DNA from: Oscillospiraceae bacterium
GTDB taxonomy: Bacteria > Bacillota > Clostridia > Oscillospirales > Oscillospiraceae
Assembly: GCA_017479425.1 (NCBI GenBank)
Contig: JAFVCD010000035.1
Location: forward strand, 1-32,337
Reading direction: 5' to 3'
Length of the DNA stretch: 32,337 bases
Shown: one piece after another, positions 1 through 7,652 of the stretch
Position numbering within the stretch: position 1 is the first letter of the stretch
How the letters are laid out: each line of letters opens with the position of its first letter
The notes under the pieces: model-generated
The model's database searches: none
Told to the model about the DNA's origin: nothing
What the model saw: only the letters and a program-made list of their open reading frames with translations
Position numbers and translations under genes: made by a program

Positions 1-1
1 C

Positions 2-1129
2 GTCAATCTGAAGGACGAAAAGGGCAACCTGCTCCCCATCGAGCAGCGCGGGATAGGAACGGTCTATACAATGCTCTCGACGATGAGCATAAACCAGATA
101 AACCAAACGCTTCTGTCTTTGCCGAAGGGACACCCGGCGAAGGGGCCGCACGGTCTGTTCCTCAAGGCGCGTGAGAACCTCTGGGGCAATATTATAATCG
201 GTCTCGGAAACCGCCTTGCCGTGTACCAGAACCAGCTTGTGGATAAGATAACCCGCAACCACGACGTTGACCTCGTCCTTCCGGGAAAACGCCCGTGCGC
301 CTACTTCGTAATAATCTCCGCACAGGACAGCACCTATCGCTTTCTCAGCTCGCTGTTTTTCTCACTTGCGATACCTCAGCTCTCGGACTACGCCCGCCTC
401 CACTGTGAGGGTGGTCGGCTTCCGATCCTTGTGAATTTCTGCCTCGATGAGTATCTGAACATCGGCTATATGGAGGGCATGGCAGATGCGCTGAACTCCA
501 TTCGCGGCTTTAATATGAGCTGTCAGCTCGGTGTGCAGAGCCTTGCACAATGGCAGGAGAAGTACCCCGGCCACGAGTGGGAAAACCAGCTTGCGACGTT
601 CAATCAGACCATCTATATGGGCTGCAACGACCTTACCTCGGCTAAGTACATATCCGAGAAATGCGGCAAGATAACGATTGCGGTCACGAACAATCAGATG
701 CCGTTGGCGCCGCTTTTCTCTCCGGTTTACTCCACGACGAGACCGTACTCCCAGACAAAGAGCAATGTGCAGCGCGATCTGATGCAGACAGACGAAATAC
801 TGCGGTTGGAATATGAAAAATGTATAATTCTGTTCCAAGGTCACAAGCCCGCGCTGCTCTACAAGCTCACTCCGGAGGAGCTGCCGGACTACGAGAAGCT
901 GAAGCCCTGCCATATCATCGACTACACGCCGGCTTGGAGAAAAGCTGAGGAGTCTGAAGCCGAGCCGGAGCCCGTTGAATATGTGGAACAGGCAGAAAAA
1001 ACCGCCGAGCCAGAAGACGAGCCCGACGGAGATTATACAATTGACTATAGCACAATGACGCCGGATAACGGCATCGATGAAGCCCTTGGTTTTAACGAGG
1101 ATGATAACTACGATTTACCGGAAAGATGA
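2..1129 (+). CDS. VirD4/TraG-family type IV coupling protein, C-terminal part (5' truncated by window edge)
   Basis: This is the coupling ATPase that brings relaxase-bound DNA to a type IV secretion channel during conjugation, at the inner membrane. The reading frame is open to the left edge of the window (about 375 codons seen), so the first in-frame ATG at 71 is not the real start; the Walker A region is outside the window. Seen here are the Walker B-like segment with LDEYLNIG (bases ~435-460), the RGF..S.QLGVQSLAQW region that follows it in TraG/VirD4 proteins, and the GCNDLTSAKYISEKCG segment typical of the family C-terminal half. The last ~60 residues are a Glu/Asp-rich acidic tail, which in relatives contacts relaxosome or channel partners. 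The stop overlaps the xis region, suggesting coupled genes. Base composition is richer in GC than the following xis and int. Confidence 0.88.
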   Translation, partial: VNLKDEKGNLLPIEQRGIGTVYTMLSTMSINQINQTLLSLPKGHPAKGPHGLFLKARENLWGNIIIGLGNRLAVYQNQLVDKITRNHDVDLVLPGKRPCAYFVIISAQDSTYRFLSSLFFSLAIPQLSDYARLHCEGGRLPILVNFCLDEYLNIGYMEGMADALNSIRGFNMSCQLGVQSLAQWQEKYPGHEWENQLATFNQTIYMGCNDLTSAKYISEKCGKITIAVTNNQMPLAPLFSPVYSTTRPYSQTKSNVQRDLMQTDEILRLEYEKCIILFQGHKPALLYKLTPEELPDYEKLKPCHIIDYTPAWRKAEESEAEPEPVEYVEQAEKTAEPEDEPDGDYTIDYSTMTPDNGIDEALGFNEDDNYDLPER

Positions 1130-1146
1130 TTTTTATGGAGGAAAAA

Positions 1147-1365
1147 ATGAACTCAGAAAATAATAACAGAATTGATGTCAGATTGTCTGAAAAATACTTA
1201 CTTACAGTAAAAGAAGCGGCTTCGTATTTTGGCATAGGCGAACACCGGATAAGAGATATAGTTGATGATAATCCCGAAAAAATGATTGGAATATTCTGCG
1301 GCAATAAAAAGCTTATAAATAGAAAAAGAATGGAGGAGTATATTGATAATCTGCATGTTGTATAG
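1147..1365 (+). CDS. xis: Excisionase-like DNA-binding protein (Tn916 Xis type)
   Basis: A 72-residue protein that should bend DNA at the element ends and steer the neighbouring integrase towards excision. It has the short winged-helix/MerR-like excisionase pattern: a YLLTVKEAASYFGIG helix-turn-helix (residues ~18-34), then a basic stretch and a KKLINRKRMEEYI closing helix. Start choice: ATG 1147 has GGAGG at 1137-1141 with a 5-nt gap; in-frame ATGs at 1126 and 1135 lie before or on that ribosome site and are less likely. It is preceded by the coupling-protein gene and followed after 71 nt by int, the standard xis-int order. Function is assigned by family pattern and position. Confidence 0.85.
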   Translation: MNSENNNRIDVRLSEKYLLTVKEAASYFGIGEHRIRDIVDDNPEKMIGIFCGNKKLINRKRMEEYIDNLHVV

Positions 1366-1367
1366 TC

Positions 1368-1396
1368 TTGAATGCTTTTCAAGAAAATGGTATAAT
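1368..1396 (+). promoter_or_regulatory. Sigma-A-type promoter for int, extended -10
   Basis: TTGAAT (1368-1373), 17-bp spacer, TATAAT (1391-1396), with TGG just before the -10 box giving an extended -10. It starts 3 bp after the xis stop. The resulting leader of about 35 nt carries a GAGAGGAGA ribosome site before int. This would let int be expressed without xis. Confidence 0.75.
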
Positions 1397-1436
1397 ATAA
1401 GGGCTTACCGAGTCCTTTTCTGAGAGGAGACTTATT

Positions 1437-2678
1437 ATGTCAGAAAAGAGACGAGACAAAAGAGGACGCATCCTGAAAGACGGAGAATATCAGCGTCCAG
1501 ATGGGAGATACGAGTATAAATTCGTTGATATTTTTGGGAATAGACAAGCTGTTTATAGCTGGAAGCTTGTAGAAACCGACAAAGTTCCGCGAGGGAAAAG
1601 AGACTGCAAATCGCTCAGACAACTGGAAGACGATGTTCAGGAGCAGATAAAGAACAGAATAGACATCGCAAGCGGCAAAACTATTAGCTTTGAGGAGTAT
1701 TATAACAAATACATAAGTACAAAAAAGATCAAGCGATCCACGATGATTTCCTACAACTACATATACAACCATCGCATTAAGGATTTTATAGGTGGATATA
1801 AGCTCTCTGATATTTCGGAAAAGCTTATCGAAAAATGGGTTGAATACTGTATTAACGACGGCATTAAGCCATCAAGCGTCAGATCATATTTCTTAATTGT
1901 GTACTCAGTTCTCGATATGGCTGAGAGCCGAAAGGTAATTTCATTTAATCCTGCGAAAATCCCGTATGAGGAATTTAAGGATAAATACGATTCGAGGTCT
2001 GATAAACGAAAGGCATTGACACCTCAGCAGCAGAAGAAATTTATGGATTTCGTTTCGAGAAACAAAACTTATTCAAAGTATTATCCGCTATATACGTTTA
2101 TGCTTAATACAGGAATGCGTATTGGTGAGTGCTTTGGATTAACATGGGATGATGTCGATTTCGAGCAGAAGTTTATATCTGTTAAACGCACATTTATTTA
2201 TAAGAATACTTCTTGCTATTTCTTCCAGTCGCCAAAGTCTTACTGCGGAGTGAGAGATATTCCGATAACAGATGAAGTGTGCGAATTGCTTAGGAAGATC
2301 AAGAACGCTCAGCCTGTTAGTGTCAGGGAAAAAGAGGTTGAAGGACTCAGCGGTTTTGTTTTTCTCTTTAATTCGTATGGAACGATGTTCAACTGTGCTA
2401 ATTTCGACAAGCTACTTATCAATGCAGTTGCCGCTTATAATAAAGCTGCGAGAGCGATGGATATTGAAGAAATGCCGCAGATCAGCAGTCATATTTTTAG
2501 ACATACCTTTTGTGCGAGACTTTGCGAGAACTGCGATAACCTTAGATTTATACAAGAGGTCATGGGTCACGCCGACATCAACACTACAATGCAGTATTAT
2601 GCAGAGTTCTCAAAAGAGGGGAAGTCAAAACAGCTTAAAGCCTTGCAGGACAAGGGGTTTGGAGCATTTTTGTCGTAA
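1437..2678 (+). CDS. int: Tyrosine site-specific integrase, Tn916 family
   Basis: A 413-residue recombinase that cuts and rejoins DNA at the element ends for integration and, with Xis, excision. Residues 1-75 match the Tn916 Int arm-binding domain (RRDKRGRILKDGEYQRPDGR, SWKLVETD, PRGKRDC). Residues ~84-180 are the SAM-like core-binding domain. The catalytic domain follows with the full set of active residues: R228 (GMRIGE), K267 (SPKS), H352 and R355 (HIFRHTF), H378 (GHAD) and the nucleophile Y387 (MQYY; the adjacent Y388 is the alternative). Length equals the family norm (~405), so it is probably active. An inverted copy of a 9-bp repeat overlaps its stop codon, and three direct copies follow, as expected for arm sites. 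Confidence 0.96.
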   Translation: MSEKRRDKRGRILKDGEYQRPDGRYEYKFVDIFGNRQAVYSWKLVETDKVPRGKRDCKSLRQLEDDVQEQIKNRIDIASGKTISFEEYYNKYISTKKIKRSTMISYNYIYNHRIKDFIGGYKLSDISEKLIEKWVEYCINDGIKPSSVRSYFLIVYSVLDMAESRKVISFNPAKIPYEEFKDKYDSRSDKRKALTPQQQKKFMDFVSRNKTYSKYYPLYTFMLNTGMRIGECFGLTWDDVDFEQKFISVKRTFIYKNTSCYFFQSPKSYCGVRDIPITDEVCELLRKIKNAQPVSVREKEVEGLSGFVFLFNSYGTMFNCANFDKLLINAVAAYNKAARAMDIEEMPQISSHIFRHTFCARLCENCDNLRFIQEVMGHADINTTMQYYAEFSKEGKSKQLKALQDKGFGAFLS

Positions 2679-2749
2679 ATTTTTTACTACTTCCATTTTC
2701 TGGAAGAAACTTGCATTTTACGACAGAATTTACGACAGAATTTACGACA
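2671..2749 (+). repeat. TTTACGACA repeats: one inverted and three direct copies, likely integrase arm sites
   Basis: Direct copies of TTTACGACA are at 2717-2725, 2729-2737 and 2741-2749 (12-bp period, GAATTTACGACA unit), and the reverse complement TGTCGTAAA is at 2671-2679 over the int stop codon. A degenerate copy (ATACGACAA) is near 2774-2782. Tn916 Int is known to bind short repeats near the element ends with its N-terminal domain; the position here fits that role, which is inference. Confidence 0.7.
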
Positions 2750-2797
2750 AATGACCCGTAATGATTTGAAAAGATACGACAACTTTTGTAAACTGTT

Positions 2798-2853
2798 TTT
2801 GACTATTCTGTTGAAAACAGGTCAAATGCGTAATGTTTTGACAAGATTTGACA
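2798..2853 (+). repeat. TTTGAC(A) repeat cluster with an inverted repeat
   Basis: TTTGAC 2798-2803 and GTCAAA 2821-2826 flank a perfect CTGTT-gaa-AACAG stem (2808-2820). Two more copies, TTTGACA at 2837-2843 and 2847-2853, are spaced exactly 10 bp, one helical turn. This may be the core or Xis-binding part of the element end. It has no T-run, so it does not look like a terminator. Confidence 0.5.
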
Positions 2854-2881
2854 GCTTATGGAAGACAATTCATTTTAGGGC

Positions 2882-2910
2882 TTGAAAAATGAATAAATAT
2901 TATGTATAAT
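2882..2910 (+). promoter_or_regulatory. Sigma-A-type promoter of the OLE RNA operon
   Basis: TTGAAA (2882-2887), 17-bp spacer, TATAAT (2905-2910). Predicted transcription start near 2917, only a few bases before the closing stem of the OLE RNA at 2919. It is either the native operon promoter left intact by integration or one supplied by the element end; the sequence alone does not decide. Confidence 0.8.
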
Positions 2911-2916
2911 AAAAAA

Positions 2917-3583
2917 ATTACGGCGGTGCAGTATCCTAGTCGGAGCCCTGTCTCCCAGGAAGGGCCTAAAAATCCTTTGAAGGGCACATCTATGAAGCCT
3001 CTTGTGTTTGCTTGGAATGCCAGTTCCGGGTGGATGCTGGAGGGAGGTCTATGCGAACTTTGATCGTCTTAGCCTGCATCGGACGGGCGTCCCCGAATGG
3101 CATCGGGAATTCGACCCGGCCGGTGTGGAGACCCGACTCTGTGGTGAGGCGTACTCCCATTTGCGGTATGCGATCTCATTACGGACCGGGGTTGAACCTG
3201 TATTGCGGTGCGTTTTTACGGAATTCTTTTTTCTCAGTGCTGTGTGCAGAGTAGCCTGCCTTGAGTGGGAAAGAGCGGATTGGAGAGCTTAAGCGGCAAG
3301 CGGTCCCCGGCCGGGATCGCAGGGTCGATATCTCTATGAAATATTTTCTGCAAAAGAGGCTAAAGAGACGGTTCGCTCCGTTATGGAAAACATCTAGGCT
3401 GTCGATAATAGGTATTGCGGGGGATTGCAGTACGGACTCAGTGGCAATCGGGTAACGCGCAGGGCAACGGCGCGTGCGGCGCCCCAAGGGGAAACCTCCT
3501 CCACCGGCAACGGGAGGCGGCGCCGCGGGAAATCCAACCCGACCTATGCCGTAAGGTTTACTCCGCGATATGCCGCCGTACAT
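2917..3583 (+). ncRNA. ole: OLE RNA (Ornate Large Extremophilic RNA)
   Basis: A ~665-nt segment without a credible protein gene, rich in nested helices. An 8-bp stem closes the whole molecule (TACGGCGG 2919-2926 with CCGCCGTA 3573-3580). Inside it, TCGGGT 3448-3453 pairs with ACCCGA 3537-3542; within that GCGGCGCC 3476-3483 pairs with GGCGCCGC 3519-3526 and CCTCC 3495-3499 with GGAGG 3513-3517. CCCGA 3092-3096 pairs locally with TCGGG 3103-3107. OLE RNAs are about 600 nt, are known to bind the membrane protein OapA encoded directly downstream, and sit in operons with dxs, tlyA, argR and recN; all of these follow here in that order. The RNA-OapA complex is membrane-bound and linked to resistance to alcohol, cold and magnesium stress in Halalkalibacterium (Bacillus) halodurans. 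Identity rests on size, structure and gene context, not on an alignment. Confidence 0.9.
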
Positions 3584-3604
3584 ATAATAAAAAGGTAGCT
3601 TAAA

Positions 3605-4144
3605 ATGCGTAAAACAAACTGGCGCTGGGTAATTTCGATAACCCTCATCGCTGTAGTAACAAGTATGGTGTTCTCGCTCGTTTCAAGCGAGATACTTGAC
3701 GGCGCGGGCTATATTGTCGCCTCGCTGCTGCTTCTGAGCTTCATTGCCATCGGTATCGTGTTCGATATGCTCGGCGTCGCGGTGACAGCGGCGCGCGAGG
3801 CTCCGTTTCACTCCATGGCGAGCCATAAGGAGTACGGCGCGAGCGAGGCGATTAAGCTTGTGCGCGCCTCAGAGAGAGTAAGCTCAATATGCAACGACGT
3901 TGTCGGAGATATCTCAGGCATCGTCTCGGGTGCGACCGCAGCAGTGCTCGCCGCGAATTTCACACGGGACTTTTCGCTCTCAGCCGTAATTACACAGATT
4001 ATAGTGACCGGCATCGTCGCCGGACTTACCATCGGCGGCAAGGCGCTCGGAAAGAGCCTCGCCATAAACCGCAATACGGAGATAGTTCTCCTTGCGGGAA
4101 AGGTCTCCGCCTTTTTCACCGGCGGAGGTAAAAAGAAAAAATAA
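3605..4144 (+). CDS. oapA: OLE RNA-associated membrane protein OapA
   Basis: A 179-residue membrane protein that in H. halodurans binds OLE RNA and holds it at the cytoplasmic membrane. Four hydrophobic segments are visible at residues ~7-28, 35-60, 103-118 and 125-146. Between the second and third is a conserved-looking cytoplasmic stretch, TAAREAPFHSMASHKEYGAS, followed by SSICNDVVGDISGIVSG. The style resembles the DUF21/CNNM Mg-transport domain. The C-terminus is very basic (GGGKKKK), suited to RNA or lipid head groups. The ATG at 3605 lies 21 nt past the end of the OLE closing stem, with a modest AAAGGT ribosome site at 3591-3596, so RNA and mRNA are one transcript or processed from it. 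dxs follows after 12 nt. Assignment is by topology, size and context. Confidence 0.88.
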   Translation: MRKTNWRWVISITLIAVVTSMVFSLVSSEILDGAGYIVASLLLLSFIAIGIVFDMLGVAVTAAREAPFHSMASHKEYGASEAIKLVRASERVSSICNDVVGDISGIVSGATAAVLAANFTRDFSLSAVITQIIVTGIVAGLTIGGKALGKSLAINRNTEIVLLAGKVSAFFTGGGKKKK

Positions 4145-4156
4145 GGATGAATTTAT

Positions 4157-6055
4157 TTGTCGATATTAGATTCAATTCAAAGCCCGAGAGATGTTAAGTA
4201 TCTCACAGAGGATGAACTTAGAACTCTTGTTGACGAGGTGAGAGCTTTTACTGTCGACGCCGTCAGCAAAACAGGCGGGCATCTTTCAAGCTCCCTCGGC
4301 GTGGCGGAGATAACAGTCGCCATACACAGAGTTTTCGATACGAGCCGCGACAGGCTCGTTTTCGACGTCGGTCACCAGAGCTATATCCACAAAGCGCTCA
4401 CCGGCAGGCGCGATAAATTCGACACACTTCGCTCCTTCGGCGGAATCGCAGGCTTTCCGAAGCCCTCGGAGTCGGAGCATGACGCCTTCATCGGCGGTCA
4501 CGCCTCGGCGGCGGTTTCGGAGGCGCTCGGTATGGCGCGGGCGCGCACGATAGCGGGGGAGGACTATTCCGTTATCGCCCTGCTCGGCGACGGTGCGCTC
4601 ACCGGCGGCATGGCTTATGAGGCGCTGTGCGACGCGGGTGCGAGCCGCGAGCCGCTCATCGTAATCCTCAACGACAACGGCATGAGCATAGCGAAAAACG
4701 TCGGAGGAATGGCAAAGTACCTGACGCGTCTTCGCCTGAGGCGAGGCTATCGCACCTTCAAAACCATCTACCGCAAGGCGACAAGCGCCGTTCCGGGCGG
4801 CAAATGGATATACAGATTTACGCATAAGCTCAAGGAGAACATAAAGCGCGGTGTTTTCAACTGCGGAATGTTCGAGGACTGGGGCTTTTCATATCTCGGC
4901 CCGGTGGACGGACATGACCTGGGTGAGGTCATCCGCGCACTCGAGGTCGCCCGAGATCTCAGGGGGCCGGTCATAATCCACGCGATAACGACGAAGGGCA
5001 AGGGCTACGCGCCCGCGGAGAAAAATCCCGAGGCATTTCACGGCGTCGGCGCGTTCGACAGGGAAACAGGGCTTACTCCGCCTCCTGCGGAGTCCTTTGC
5101 CACACGCTTCGGCGAGTATCTGACCTCCCTTGCCGAGGATGATAAGGATATCTGCGCGATTACTGCTGCTATGGCACCCGGAACGGGACTGTCCGGCTTC
5201 GGCAGAACGTACCCAAACCGCTTTTTTGACGTGGGAATTGCAGAGGAGCACGCCGCGGGTATGGCGGCGGGTCTTGCCGCCGGCGGTATGAAGCCGGTGC
5301 TCGCGGTGTATTCGACCTTCCTCCAGCGCTCATACGATCAGCTTATTCACGACATCGGCATACTCTCTGAGCACGTCGTGCTCGCGGTTGACAAGGCGGG
5401 GCTTGTGGGCGAGGACGGCGAAACGCACCACGGCGTTTTCGACGTGAATTATCTGCGTTCCGTTCCGAAAATGACGGTGCTCTGCCCTGCGTCCTACGCG
5501 GAGCTGAGGGATATGCTCTCGTTTGCGCTCTATGATATCACCGGCCCCGTCGCGGTGCGCTATCCGAAGGGCGGCGAGGGCGAGTACAAGGAGCGCGGAG
5601 TTGATAAATCAAAGCTTCTTCGCACAGGCGAGGATTTCACTATAATTACCTACGGAATAAACATAAACGACGCGGTAAAGGCGGCGGATATACTTGCAGA
5701 GAGAGGAATCTACTGCGACGTTTTGAAGCTCGGAAGCATAAAGCCGCTTGACGAGGATGCGATAATCGCATCGGTATCGAAAACCGGACGGCTATACGTC
5801 CTTGAGGAGTGCGTCTCCGGCGGCTGCGTCGGCGAGGAGATCGCCTCGATGCTTGTAAAGGCGGGGCAGAGCCCGAGAAGACTCGTTCTCCGCAACCTCG
5901 GTGACAGCTTCGTGCAGCACGGAAAGGTACAGCGCCTGCGCGAAGAATACGGGCTCGACGCGGAGAGCGTAGCGCGGGAGATAGAGGAGAATATCCCTGA
6001 CAGAATCAAGGAACGGAAGAAAAAAGAGGTCGAAAATGCCAAAGAAACGACTTGA
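4157..6055 (+). CDS. dxs: 1-deoxy-D-xylulose-5-phosphate synthase
   Basis: First enzyme of the MEP isoprenoid pathway: joins pyruvate and glyceraldehyde 3-phosphate using thiamine diphosphate, in the cytoplasm. The product also feeds thiamine and pyridoxal synthesis. 632 residues, the usual length. Visible motifs: VGHQSYIHK with H73, GGHASAAVSEALGMA (113-127), the cofactor motif GDGA (144-147) continuing to LNDNGMS (171-177), and the Pyr-domain segment DVGIAEEHAAGMAAGLA. The start is TTG at 4157 behind AAGGATGA; no ATG fits the conserved N-terminus. It overlaps tlyA by 20 nt. Presence in the OLE operon agrees with the known order, where isoprenoid genes flank the RNA. Confidence 0.97.
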   Translation: MSILDSIQSPRDVKYLTEDELRTLVDEVRAFTVDAVSKTGGHLSSSLGVAEITVAIHRVFDTSRDRLVFDVGHQSYIHKALTGRRDKFDTLRSFGGIAGFPKPSESEHDAFIGGHASAAVSEALGMARARTIAGEDYSVIALLGDGALTGGMAYEALCDAGASREPLIVILNDNGMSIAKNVGGMAKYLTRLRLRRGYRTFKTIYRKATSAVPGGKWIYRFTHKLKENIKRGVFNCGMFEDWGFSYLGPVDGHDLGEVIRALEVARDLRGPVIIHAITTKGKGYAPAEKNPEAFHGVGAFDRETGLTPPPAESFATRFGEYLTSLAEDDKDICAITAAMAPGTGLSGFGRTYPNRFFDVGIAEEHAAGMAAGLAAGGMKPVLAVYSTFLQRSYDQLIHDIGILSEHVVLAVDKAGLVGEDGETHHGVFDVNYLRSVPKMTVLCPASYAELRDMLSFALYDITGPVAVRYPKGGEGEYKERGVDKSKLLRTGEDFTIITYGININDAVKAADILAERGIYCDVLKLGSIKPLDEDAIIASVSKTGRLYVLEECVSGGCVGEEIASMLVKAGQSPRRLVLRNLGDSFVQHGKVQRLREEYGLDAESVAREIEENIPDRIKERKKKEVENAKETT

Positions 6056-6830
6056 CCAGATGCTTGTGGACGGCGGCTACTTCACCTCCCGCGAGAGGGC
6101 GAAGGCAGTAATCATGGCGGGTGAGGTTTATATAAACGGGCAGAAGGCGGATAAGCCCGGTGTGAGCTATGACGAGAATGCCTCGATAGAGGTGCGCGGA
6201 GGCGAGCTGAAATACGTTTCCCGCGGCGGACTGAAGCTCGAGCGCGCGCTTGAATATTTCGCCGGCGACGTTCGAGGCAAGGTATGCATCGACTGCGGCG
6301 CCTCCACGGGAGGCTTTACGGACGTGATGCTCCAGAACGGTGCAAGGCACGTTTACTCTGTCGACGTAGGCTACGGTCAGCTTGCGTGGAGCCTGAGGCA
6401 GGACGAGCGCGTGACGGTTATGGAGCGCACGAACGTCCGCTACATAACGCCGGATATGTTCCCGGACAGGCCGGAGGTCGGCACGATAGACGTGAGCTTT
6501 ATATCTACCGCGCTGATTTTTCCTGCGCTTTCTACTGTCCTCACGCCCGGCGGCACTGTCTATTCCCTCATAAAGCCGCAGTTTGAGGCTGGAAAAGACA
6601 AGGTCGGCAAGAAGGGCGTCGTGCGAGAGAAAGAGACCCACGCCGAGGTAATTGAGAAATTCATCGAAAACGCCGAAAAGAGCGGATTTTCCGTCAAGGG
6701 CGTAACCTGGTCGCCGATAAAAGGCCCCGAGGGAAATATTGAATTTTTAGCAAAGCTCGTGCTCGACGGCATGAAGAGCGAGGAGATCGACGTCATGGCG
6801 GTCGTGGACGAAGCGCACGGGAGGCTGTAA
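6036..6830 (+). CDS. tlyA: TlyA-family rRNA (cytidine-2'-O)-methyltransferase
   Basis: A 264-residue S-adenosylmethionine-dependent methyltransferase; studied TlyA proteins 2'-O-methylate cytidines in 16S and/or 23S rRNA and affect capreomycin sensitivity. The old label 'hemolysin A' is probably misleading. Residues 1-60 form an S4 RNA-binding domain (KKRLDQMLVDGG, SRERAKAVIMAGEVYING). SRGGLKLE (62-69) links to the Rossmann domain with the SAM loop CIDCGASTGGFTDVML (84-99); LIKPQFE is the late family motif. The ATG at 6036 lies 20 nt inside dxs, behind AGAGGT. nadK starts 3 nt after its stop. A standard member of the dxs-tlyA-nadK-argR-recN unit of Firmicutes. Confidence 0.95.
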   Translation: MPKKRLDQMLVDGGYFTSRERAKAVIMAGEVYINGQKADKPGVSYDENASIEVRGGELKYVSRGGLKLERALEYFAGDVRGKVCIDCGASTGGFTDVMLQNGARHVYSVDVGYGQLAWSLRQDERVTVMERTNVRYITPDMFPDRPEVGTIDVSFISTALIFPALSTVLTPGGTVYSLIKPQFEAGKDKVGKKGVVREKETHAEVIEKFIENAEKSGFSVKGVTWSPIKGPEGNIEFLAKLVLDGMKSEEIDVMAVVDEAHGRL

Positions 6831-6833
6831 AAC

Positions 6834-7652
6834 TTGAGTAAAATACTGCTCTGCCCGAATCCGAAGCGCGACAGAGGCTGCCGCGTGACAAATTCAGTAC
6901 GCGATATGCTCATAAATGCCGGCGGAGAGGTCGAGGTCTGCACCATTGACGATATGACCGAGGAAAGGCTCCACTGGGCAGACTTTGCGATAACCTTCGG
7001 CGGCGACGGTACGATACTCCACGCCGCGCGCAACGCCTGTGCCTACGGCGTGCCGGTGCTCGGCGTAAACCTCGGACACAAGGGCTTTATCGCGGAGCTT
7101 GAGATGCGCGATATCGATATGCTGAGAAGGCTCATTTCCGGCTCTGTGCGCACAGAAAAACGCATGATGATAGACGTTGAGCTTATAAGAAAGGGAAGCG
7201 TAATATATAAGGATTTTGCCCTCAATGACGTGGTCGTCGGAAGCATGGGCAGAACGCTGCCTATAAGCGCCTACGGCGACGAGAGAAAGATAACCTCCTT
7301 CTCCGGCGACGGAATAATCGTATCAACGCCGACGGGCTCGACTGCCTACAATCTATCGGCCGGCGGCCCGATACTTGAGCCGGACACAGAGAATATTATT
7401 CTGACTCCGATCTGTCCGCACACGCTCTTTGCAAAGGGTTTCGTGCTCAGTCCGAACCGCACCGTGACAGTCGAGGTGGAGGACTTCGGGCGCAAGAGCG
7501 CTTACGTTTCGACGGACGGCGCAAAGCCGGTTTCGCTCGAGCCGCGCGACAGGATCGTTGTAACGCGCTCTGAAAAGGTCGCGGAGTTTATAAAGCTCAC
7601 TGAGAGAAGCTTTTACGAGAGAGTGAGCGAAAAGCTGGGAGACAAGCTATGA
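6834..7652 (+). CDS. nadK: NAD kinase
   Basis: Phosphorylates NAD to NADP in the cytoplasm and so sets the NADPH pool. 272 residues, normal length. It shows the kinase signature TFGGDGTILHAAR (GGDG at 56-59), LGHKGF (80-85 region), and the substrate-binding TPTGSTAYNLSAGGPI. The start is TTG at 6834 with GGGAGG about 8 nt upstream; the next codons SKILLCPNP give the expected first beta strand. Its stop overlaps the argR start by 4 nt (ATGA), pointing to translational coupling. Confidence 0.97.
   Translation: MSKILLCPNPKRDRGCRVTNSVRDMLINAGGEVEVCTIDDMTEERLHWADFAITFGGDGTILHAARNACAYGVPVLGVNLGHKGFIAELEMRDIDMLRRLISGSVRTEKRMMIDVELIRKGSVIYKDFALNDVVVGSMGRTLPISAYGDERKITSFSGDGIIVSTPTGSTAYNLSAGGPILEPDTENIILTPICPHTLFAKGFVLSPNRTVTVEVEDFGRKSAYVSTDGAKPVSLEPRDRIVVTRSEKVAEFIKLTERSFYERVSEKLGDKL

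Larger units (their letters stand above)
1..2880 (+). mobile_element. Integrase-proximal end of an integrative and conjugative element (right border approximate)
   Basis: A VirD4/TraG coupling protein, an excisionase-like small gene and a Tn916-type tyrosine integrase lie in a row and end at the edge of a housekeeping operon, which is the usual layout of the integrase end of a Tn916/Tn1549-like element. The rest of the element lies before position 1. The right border cannot be fixed because the other end, and so the duplicated attachment core, is not visible. I place it between the repeat-rich tail (to about 2853) and the promoter of the next unit (2882). The xis-int part is clearly more AT-rich than the genes on either side, as expected of transferred DNA. 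Confidence 0.85.

Noticed and set aside
2671-2749. CRISPR-like array
   Set aside because: Units are 9-12 bp with 3-bp gaps, far too short for CRISPR; they fit integrase arm sites.
2272-2754. 160-codon frame overlapping the end of int
   Set aside because: It is an alternate frame of a well-supported integrase and its C-terminus reads the TTTACGACA repeats as a YDRI repeat; no ribosome site.
3002-3603. Open frames on both strands inside the OLE region (3002-3292, 3261-3455, 3179-3583 and others)
   Set aside because: They lack ribosome sites, have Cys/Arg/Pro-rich composition unlike proteins here, and lie across RNA helices; the region is explained by the structured RNA.
6036-6830. Hemolysin as the role of TlyA
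   Set aside because: The S4 domain plus SAM-binding Rossmann domain indicate an rRNA methyltransferase; the hemolysin name is historical.
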